NCBI RefSeq assembly: GCF_016906535.1
Contig: NC_057381.1
Span: forward strand, 248,001-312,000
Reading direction: 5' to 3'
Origin: Rhizoctonia solani
Taxonomy: Eukaryota; Basidiomycota; Agaricomycetes; Cantharellales; Ceratobasidiaceae
Length of the DNA: 64,000 bases
Below are positions 56,664-64,000 of this stretch, in pieces (within the stretch, counting starts at the first letter, position 1; each line of letters starts with the position of its first letter). The notes beneath the pieces were generated by a model. The model saw only the letters and a list, made by a program, of their open reading frames with translations, was not told where the DNA came from and searched no databases. The translations under genes were made by a program, and so were the position numbers.

Positions 56664-58264
56664 ATGTCGCTTTCCCGTGTCCTGGTCCGAGGTGGGCCCC
56701 AATCATAAGAAATGTAACGCCATATGTGCTCAAAATAAATCATTCGCATTGTTTCTCTGACAGGTTTACACTCGTCCGCACGCCGTCATGCGCTCTCCAA
56801 GTTTTCGATGCCGGCGATGAGTCCGACAATGACAGAGGGCGGCATCGCGAGTTGGAAGAAGAAAGAGGGCGAGTCGTTCTCTGCGGGTGACGTACTGCTC
56901 GAGATCGTAAGTTCACGCGTCTTATCGCTACCCTGGAACCGCGTCCAATCACATACATGCGTGTATCTCAGGAAACGGACAAGGCAACCATGGACGTCGA
57001 GGCTCAGGATGATGGTGTATTGGCCAAGATCATCGTACGTGATTGTCGCATACATGGATCAAACGTTCTTATCTCTATGTCTGTTAGCGCGGGGACAACT
57101 CGAAAAATGTGCCAGTCGGAATACCTATCGCGATCATCGCTGAAGAGGGAGATGACCTCGCTGGTGCGGCTGACTTGGCCAAGGAAGCTGAAAACGAGAA
57201 GCCGCCTGCAAAATCCGAATCTGAGGGCGAGTCTAAACCAGAACCGCCCAAGGAGGAACCCAAGAAGGAAGAGTCGAAGCCAAAAGAGTCGCCCAAACCC
57301 AAGGAAACTTCAAGCAAGCCAGAGCTTCAAGCTGGTGCCCCCATTTTCGCTACTCCGATCGCGAAGAAGATTGCACTGGAACGCGGAATCCCACTAGCCA
57401 AGGTCAAGGGCTCGGGTCCGGAAGGCCGTATCTTACGGGAGGATGTCGAGAAATACCAGGGAGGCGCAGGCGCAGCGGCATCCACGGCTTCTGCCGCTAC
57501 CACACCGGTCGAATCGCACACTGAGATCCCAGTATCGAATATGCGTCGCACGATTGGCCAAAGACTCACGCAGAGTAAACAAGAGGTGCCACATTACTAC
57601 GTCACGTCGGACATCGATATGGGCAAGGTGCTCAAACTGCGTGAAGTTTTCAACGCTGGCCTAGCCGGGAAGGAGGGTGCACCGAAGTTGAGCGTGAACG
57701 ATTTTATCGTCAAAGCGGTTGCTCTCGCAATGCAGGATGTTCCGGAAGTCAACTCGGCATGGCTGGGAGATAAGATTCGTCAGTAAGTAAACCTGTCGCT
57801 TACCGTGGATATGCGCTTATTTTAGTATTAGGCACAACGTAGTCGATATTTCTGTTGCGGTCGCTACCCCCACTGGTTTGATCACGCCTATCGTCAAGAA
57901 TGTTGCGACCAAGGGCTTGACTGCTATTTCAACCGAGTCAAAAGCCTTAGCCAGTAAAGCTCGCGCCGGTAAACTTCAGCCGCAAGAATACCAAGGTGGC
58001 ACCTTTACTGTCTCCAACCTCGGCATGTTTGGTGTCTCGCATTTCACTGCTATTATCAACTCCCCGCAAAGCTGCATTCTTGCCGTTGGTTCCACACAAC
58101 CGGTGATCGTACCCGCTCCCGAGGAGGAGAAGGGATGGCGAACCGCGCAGATCATGAAGGTGACACTTAGCTCTGACCATCGGACAGTAGACGGGGCCGT
58201 CGCAGCGAGGTGGTTGCAAGCATTTAAGGGGTATCTGGAAAACCCGCTTACATTTATGTTGTAA
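56664..58264 (+). CDS. LAT1: Dihydrolipoamide acetyltransferase, E2 of pyruvate dehydrogenase
   Basis: Exons 56664-56691, 56764-56906, 56972-57034, 57088-57782, 57832-58264; introns 72, 65, 53 and 49 nt; 453 residues. It transfers the acetyl group from lipoamide to CoA in the mitochondrial PDH complex. Order: a mitochondrial presequence ([16 protein letters not shown]); one lipoyl domain ([31 protein letters not shown] with the lipoylated Lys about residue 61); an Ala/Pro/Lys/Glu linker; the E1/E3-binding domain ([32 protein letters not shown]); and the catalytic domain ([45 protein letters not shown]), ending with the active-site motif DHRTVDGA. The last intron has two possible AGs; the second (57831) restores [16 protein letters not shown]. 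Confidence 0.96.
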
Positions 58265-58382
58265 CCGTGCAACTGTATTCGTTGATTTTTTTACCCTTCT
58301 GGTCTTGTCGGGTTTAATAGACCTTCGTTTCTCGATAGGCTTATTACATGGTGCATATAATAGTGAATCCCATCGAGCAAAG

Positions 58383-59454
58383 TTACTTGCCCATAGATTT
58401 TCCAACGGACTTCCATTGGAGCTGGAGGGCCATAAGGGATGTGACGACTCTGAGCATCAGTTAGCGCTTGCAACGGTCGAGGGGTAGATTGACCCACCCA
58501 ATAATTCCTGCCACACCATCGTTGACACCCACAAAACCAAGGTTTGATGCAGGCAGGAAAAAATCGAAAGAATCTTGAATAAGTTGGTATCGAGTGCTGT
58601 AGCGGTCACTGGTAGTTTTTAAGAGTCAGTTGGCGGGGGTCAATGGCCAGGAGTTGGGGAAGATGCTGCGTCCTGGATCTGAGGGTACCAAATTAGGGAA
58701 AAACACGCACATGTCAAGCGCCATGGCTTTGGACGAGCGATCGGCGTCCGCACCAACCCCCTTTTCGGAAGCCGAGCGCAGGCGCTTGGCCTCATTCGCC
58801 AATCTTGCAACCTGCGTAGGGTGGTCAGCTAAGCTAATTGCCAGCCGCGAGGTACCAAATATACCCTAACGAGTCCGTGGACAATACTAAACAAGATCCC
58901 AGAGAGCCAGAAACGCTGAGAAGCTTTGTTGACTTTTGTTGAAGATGTGGGAGCGAGGTTCAAGAACCTTATAGAATTGAGCTGGATGACACTCCGTGAG
59001 ATCAAGTCGCCGCGTGTCACCCCTGGAATTACATACCCATACGACCGCATCCAAAGAAAGGTATCCCGCATAGCTAATTTGACGAGCAATCGTCGTATAC
59101 TGCTCTATTGGATATGATCGGAGAGTAGAAAGCTGGGACGCACGCAATGCTGCCTGAAGGTGCTCTACCGGCTTCATGAGGCGCATTACTACACCCAACG
59201 TGCAATCAATCCCAAGGACCATTCGTCATAATTCAAGTCGGCTCACATTTACGGCCGCTAGCCAAAGCATTTTTCAGAGAATTCCATCGCGAGGCTTCAA
59301 GTTTGTGTCCCCTAGTAAGCAAGACCCAAGCCAAGAATCGAGCAAAGTATTGTACTGTGCGGTAAATCTTGTCCCGGCCAAGAGTAGTACCCAGGAGTTT
59401 GATAGACTGAGAGACAAGCGGATGCAAGACAATCTGGGAGGCAACTGCAGCCAT
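58383..59454 (-). CDS. PEX11: Peroxisomal membrane protein PEX11
   Basis: Exons 59247-59454, 59037-59188, 58865-58981, 58711-58811, 58498-58596, 58383-58449; introns 58, 55, 53, 114 and 48 nt; 247 residues, the normal PEX11 size. PEX11 bends and elongates the peroxisomal membrane before division. Seen: the N-terminal amphipathic region (DKIYRTVQYFARFLAWVLL), SGRKLMRLMKPVEHLQAAL, the middle membrane-associated part (YLSLDAVVWLNSIRFLNLAP, NKASQRFWLSGILFSIVHGL), ARLANEAKRLR and the C-terminal helix region (RYQLIQDSFDFFLPASNLGF, VNDGVAGIIGVVTSLMALQ). It is spread over six small exons with no long reading frame, so it is easily missed. The fourth intron is unusually long here (114 nt). Convergent with the E2 gene, head-to-head with PFF1. 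Confidence 0.9.
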
Positions 59455-59675
59455 GGTGAAGAGCGGGGTGGACGATTGGTATGTGGTCGCCGGGTCAAGA
59501 GTCAGGAGTTATATCCGTTTCCCCCACACATTCACGTGCGAATTGTCCGGCTCACGCGGGGTAAACGCCCGACCACACGTGAAATGACGCACGACGCGAG
59601 CCGCCGGGCGCCTACTTGTGTAACACAGTAGCCTTTCACCAACCGTGGATTGCAACTGTGGTCTACGACGACATT
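59455..59675. promoter_or_regulatory. Shared promoter region of PEX11 and PFF1
   Basis: 221 bp between divergent start codons. Contains cacacgtgaaatgacg near 59573 (CACGTG). No TATA box at a convincing distance. Confidence 0.4.
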
Positions 59676-62600
59676 ATGAGACCACCCAACATTGTGCCAT
59701 ACATCAAGCATGCGTTATTCGCTCCTGGCAATATTACGATTACTGCCCTCATAGTAGCCATATACGCTGCTATTTTCATTTCCAGTATTGTTGTATATGA
59801 ATCTGTTCCAGCACCACCGAAACCACAACATCAGCGGGGACTAAATCTTGAACAAGCTTGGAGAGATTTGCAGTTGGTACATCTTTTGCATGTTACTCCA
59901 AATACTTTTCACTCAGTCTCAGTAGATCACCCAAGTTCCTCATCCTTATAATTCACACTCAAACGGCCAAGTTCGAGACTATCTTCTCCACCGTCTTCGC
60001 GGGATCTCCCATACGTATCCTCATGTCGAACTTGACAATGATCGCATCAGCAATGGTACTTATTCGGGCGGAGGACGGGTCGTTTACTTTGAGGGCGACA
60101 ACTTGTTAGTCAAAATCGCAGGGAAAGACCCGGCTCTGTCAGGGGTTTTGTTCTCTGCTCATTTCGACTCGGTATCCACCGGACTAGGTAAACTATGGTT
60201 CCATATTATTTTTGAAACACACTCATGCCTACGAGCAGGTGCGACCGATGACGGAATGGGAGTTGTAACGCTTCTACAGCTCGTTGAGTATTACGCCCGC
60301 AACAGGCCTAAAAGAACGACCGTTTTTAACATCAATAATGGCGAGGAAGATTGGTTGAATGGGGCTCATGCGTAAGTTCTGACTCTACCGCGTTTTCCTT
60401 CTTTATTCAACCGTTCATCAAGTTTCCTTGATCATCCATGGTCGAAATTGCCCAAAACCTTCCTTAATCTCGAAGGCGCAGGTAACGGAGGGTGCGTTGG
60501 TTTACTGTTGGATGTGAGCGTAAAGTGACACTTCCTTGTTCAGTCGACCCATCCTATTCAGAAGCTCTTCCTTTGACGTAACCACGGCCTTCCGCTCAGT
60601 CTCGCGTCCTCATGGATCGAGTCTTTCGAGCGACGCATTTAAACGTGGACTCATTCGGTCTGGAACGGACTTTTCGGTTTATGAGGAAGCTGGAATGCGT
60701 GGTCTTGATCTTGCGTTCTATCGTCGAAGGTAAGTGAGATGAAGAGAGAGAATTTCCCGACTAAATACGGCGACAGGGCGAGATATCACACCGTGTTTGA
60801 TTCTGCTGCGTGGCTCGGTAACCAGAACTCGCTATGGATAATGATGGAAAGTGCTCTCGAGGCTGGTAATGCGCTGGTTTCCGCTGGGACATCGGGAAAG
60901 CCGGTTGATGCCGTCTATTTTGATAGTGAGTCTAGGTTGCCTGGCTGCCAACAATTCTAACTTGTTTCAGTCTACGGAAGCTCGATGGCCGTCATCTCAC
61001 GTCAAGGAATGCTTGCTCTGAATATAATTCTACTTATACTTGGCCCCGTCTTTGCGGTCGCAATAGTCATGACCTCTCCCGACCGTCATACAGGGCTCAT
61101 CAACCGGTTCAAGGAAGACAAGAAAGTGTGGATACATGCACCTGTACGGCTGGTGGCAACGTTGGTTGCCACGCTAGGATTGGCCGCTATTTTTGCAGTC
61201 GGAAACCAATATGCGAGTACTCTGAATTTTCAGACGACTGACTTTACTAATCCTCCTTGCTACATACATAGATTGCCTATTCTTCCTCTTATGTAGTTGC
61301 GGCTTCCCTGGTTTCAGTAGCGATCTTGGCCATCATCATACCAGCAAAGATCCTGGCGTACTACTTCCCTTCGCCCGATCCACTGCTAACGACTGCCAAT
61401 CACGCCATATTCACTGTGTTCTGGTGGTTTGCTCTATGTATAGCAACCGGTGCACTGAACGAGAAGCACCTTGGAGGGTTCTACTATGCTACGTTCGCAT
61501 ATGCAGGACAGCTATTTTCGCTCCTCCTTTCGTTGGGTGCGATGCTTCATTTCGATGATTATCCAACACTCGGTCAGCCCAACGGAGCTGGTGGGGACCA
61601 CCTCAATGGCGAATATCAAAATGGTGACCACGAAGGAACAAATGGCGAAGAACCCAATGAACGAACCAGCCTGCTTCAGCGTGCACACCAGGCCATCCAC
61701 CAGCATATCGCGACTCCGGCATTGGGCCAAGCAAGCAAATCCCGCTCGACTTGGTTTGCTGAGATCCTATTTTCACTGTTGTTCCCTTCGATCCTCGCGT
61801 CCGGGACTATGATCATGCTATTGACTGCGCTGAGCCAAACGTTGGCAGATGGTAACTCTCCCATGACAGGTACGCATATAACTTGGCCTTACTGGGTTCT
61901 CGACTAATACAGTCCCAGTTTATCTTGCCATTGGCTTCCTTAGTGTTCTCCTAGCTCTTCCTATTGCCCCTGTGGCTCACCGTATCCATATTGGAGCCAG
62001 TTTCTTCTTGGCACTGGTTGTTTTCACCACAGCGATCTATAGCTTGACCGCGTTCCCATTCTCTCCATTAAATCCACTCAAGGTCTACGCCCAACAGACT
62101 ATTGATCTTGATTCGGGCATCAACAAGGTTCACCTGGTCACTCTTCCATCTCTTAATTTGTACAACAAGGACCAGCCGCCACTCTGGTACTCGCTCCCTA
62201 GCACACAGAGACAACCCGTCTTTTGCTCCTCTCGATCAAAAGAAAAGGACGGGCTTGGCAGTTGTGAATGGCCTGGCTTGGTACCCAACGTCACACTGGA
62301 TTCGACCCGGCCCTCTCATTGGATTAAGAGCTCTGTCACCAAGATTGGACGGAACGTTGCCCGCTTCGAAGTCCAAGGACGGAACACCCGGTCTTGTAGG
62401 ATATACTCGGATGTGCCTATGAAGTCCGTGCGTGTAGAAGGTGGGCACTGGGAAAATGGTTCACAGACCGAAGAAGAGTTCAACGAAATTCGGCTGTGGA
62501 GCCGTAAGTGGGATGAGACGTTCCGAGTTTTAGTCGCGTGGCCCGACAATAACGGAGCAAACCGGACCGGAAAGATTGCATGCGAGTGGGCCGAGTGGGA

Positions 62601-62712
62601 CCTTGGAAAGATTCCTGCAATCGACGAACTGAGGACGTTCCTACCACCATGGACGGTGGTGAGTAAACTCGCTGATGGTTTGGTGGAAGGCACGAGGGAG
62701 TTCAAAATATGA
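59676..62712 (+). CDS. PFF1: Vacuolar membrane protease, M28 family
   Basis: Exons 59676-59876, 59926-60187, 60239-60371, 60423-60491, 60544-60729, 60777-60925, 60971-61212, 61272-61869, 61913-62712; 879 residues. A zinc metallopeptidase of the vacuole membrane with a lumenal catalytic domain. An N-terminal membrane segment (ITALIVAIYAAIFISSIVVY) precedes the M28 domain: SAHFDSVSTGLGATDDGMG (zinc His and Asp), NNGEEDWLNGAHAF (catalytic Glu pair), NLEGAGNGG, GTDFSVYEEAGMRGLDLAF and RYHTVFD (zinc His). Multiple hydrophobic segments follow (LNIILLILGPVFAVAIV, VAASLVSVAILAIII, FLSVLLALPIAPVA) and a lumenal beta-rich tail. The seventh intron (61213-61271) probably uses a GC donor, which keeps the conserved NQY-IAYSSSYVV join; a GT-AG alternative deletes the YSS block. 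Confidence 0.92.
61213..61271 (+). other. Probable GC-AG intron in PFF1
   Basis: 59-nt intron, donor AATAT|GCGAGT, acceptor ACATAG. The alternative GTACTC donor with the AG at 61296 gives an 89-nt GT-AG intron that stays in frame but loses a conserved segment. Confidence 0.6.
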
Positions 62713-64000
62713 GCTCAGCAAATTAGCGGATTCCTAAAGAACACTATTCATGATATGTATATTGCAAGCGTGCTCAAATGATATTGATGGACACCTCGAC
62801 TCGACCATCACCATGAGGCTGATGCGCTCCCAGTACGACTTTTGTAAAGCATAGGCTAAGATGTACCTTTATGGTTATTCATAGCCCATTCAAACTCCCC
62901 ATTCGTGGTTCTTGCTCAATATTCTTGTCCACCCCAGCCATCCCTCATGCCTGGTGCTCTCAGGACAAACCCACGTTTACAATTGGTTGAGGGCATGTTT
63001 CCCTATTTTAAATTCGCCAATTCTCTGGAAACCTCGATTGCTGGAGTAGGCCCCCAATTCTTCCTTTTTTGGTAACATAAAGTGAAAAATCACTGGCAAA
63101 CGGGCGGAGGGACCTTCCTAGGGGTTACCGGGGGGCTGGCGGAGTCATGCGCGACGATAATCTCTATCCACGAGTATCTTAAGCCTTACTACAAGAGCTT
63201 GAGTCTCTAGAGAAACTTCTGGTTTGGCTGGGTTCCGTAGACTCAGAAGTACAACTAGGGTCTAGCGAACTTACTAGTTTTTGGAGACACATATCGATAT
63301 AATGTTCAAGAGATGGTCACACTATTATTGATAGTGTCGCATGCTTGGACTCACATATCACGCGGGAGGGGGGGACGGAAATTATTGGTGAACCTGACAT
63401 GCCAATTATAAGCGCCTTTTACACCTAGGTCTTGAGCCTGCACAATGGGATATAGAATTATGTATGCGTTCACCCAAGTGCCACCTGAAAAAACTGAGAA
63501 CATATATCTGATTGCACCATGATTGAATTTTTTGCTGACCCCCAGCCAACCTTTTTTGAACCAAGGTGTTCGAGAACTTTAAACAAAACCAAAGTTCGCA
63601 GCTGGCTGGAACTGGGGGGGGGGGGGCAGCGATTCTCGACACGCCCAGGATCCCCATAAGCATCGCACATTACTTCGACTTTCTGATATTTATGTTACCT
63701 TGCGGTCCACACTCGTATTCAGAGTTGTATGACTTGATGCATTGTTTTGACTGAATATCCCCCACCATAACTATCAAGCCACTTACGTGATATTAGTCCC
63801 GTAACTCTACTTCTTTAGCCGTTCATCTCGTCCAGATTTTTATATTACACTATCATCGACCCGCATATTACTGTTGACAGCAAGTTACAGAGCTTCGCAG
63901 AAATGACGACTGGCCTGTTATACAAGCCAATATGAACCTTCTGTGGTTGTTTAAATCAACAATGAGAGTGCCAAGAAGTCTGTGTCATGACCTGTCTGTA
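62713..64000. other. Intergenic, no gene seen
   Basis: The 3' flank of PFF1 and 1.3 kb without recognisable coding on either strand. Contains a 13-G homopolymer at 63614-63626. Confidence 0.5.
63614..63626 (+). repeat. Poly-G tract (13 G)
   Basis: A single mononucleotide run; length is likely to vary between strains or be miscalled. Confidence 0.8.

Noticed and set aside
59176..59631. 151-codon plus-strand open frame
   Set aside because: It is antisense to the PEX11 exons, lacks family resemblance, and the minus-strand gene explains the conservation.
61213..61297. GT-AG alternative for the seventh PFF1 intron (GTACTC donor)
   Set aside because: In frame, but it removes the conserved IAYSSSYVV segment and gives an intron much longer than its neighbours; kept as a secondary possibility only.
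63406..63754. Overlapping short open frames near the right edge
   Set aside because: Span the poly-G tract in several frames, lack domains and splice logic; nothing supports a gene.

Overview
The window looks like nuclear DNA of a filamentous basidiomycete (Agaricomycetes; a Rhizoctonia/Ceratobasidium-like genome is my best guess, an inference). Reasons: compact genes packed with 43-72 nt introns carrying CTRAY-type branch sites, a housekeeping set typical of fungi, chromodomain Ty3 retrotransposons, and a high-copy uncharacterised Agaricomycete protein family. I see no rRNA, tRNA, CRISPR array or prokaryotic feature.

Layout. (1) 1-6.3 kb: CpG-poor repeat island. It holds a geminivirus/CRESS-type Rep gene on the minus strand, open across four phase-correct introns and running off the left edge; a gag remnant broken by a solo LTR; solo LTRs of two families; and an 0.84 kb inverted-repeat element. 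(2) 6.3-8.3 kb: an uncharacterised Agaricomycete protein interrupted by one TAG. (3) 8.9-21.6 kb: host genes, namely eIF3b (minus), fumarase (minus, 12 exons) and INO80 (plus, 11 exons), then a small unknown gene beside a MITE. (4) 21.9-55.1 kb: a retrotransposon island of nested insertions. Three full-length Ty3/chromovirus elements (29870-36123, 41223-53881, 41231-47479) and many solo LTRs are delimited by exact 5-bp target-site duplications, so the order of insertion can be read directly. A 1.57 kb palindromic element with 743-bp arms sits among them. (5) 55.9-62.7 kb: host genes CSL4 (minus), pyruvate dehydrogenase E2/DLAT (plus), PEX11 (minus) and a PFF1-type vacuolar M28 protease (plus). 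(6) 62.7-64 kb: no gene seen.

How the genes relate. The host genes are general housekeeping: translation initiation (eIF3b), the TCA cycle (fumarase) and its feeder (PDH E2), chromatin remodelling (INO80), RNA exosome (CSL4), peroxisome division (PEX11) and vacuolar proteolysis (PFF1). CSL4/DLAT and PEX11/PFF1 are head-to-head pairs with short shared promoters; DLAT and PEX11 converge. I rebuilt exons by hand from splice signals, phase continuity and family conservation; all seven host models keep frame throughout.

Most notable: the intron-bearing Rep gene; four secure and one probable GC-AG introns among 44 host introns, mostly with donor GCGAGT; the long perfect palindrome; a -1 slippery heptamer at the gag/pol junction of the retrotransposons; and inactivation of the retrotransposons largely by CpG-to-TpG/CpA transitions, including loss of a catalytic RT aspartate in the youngest element.
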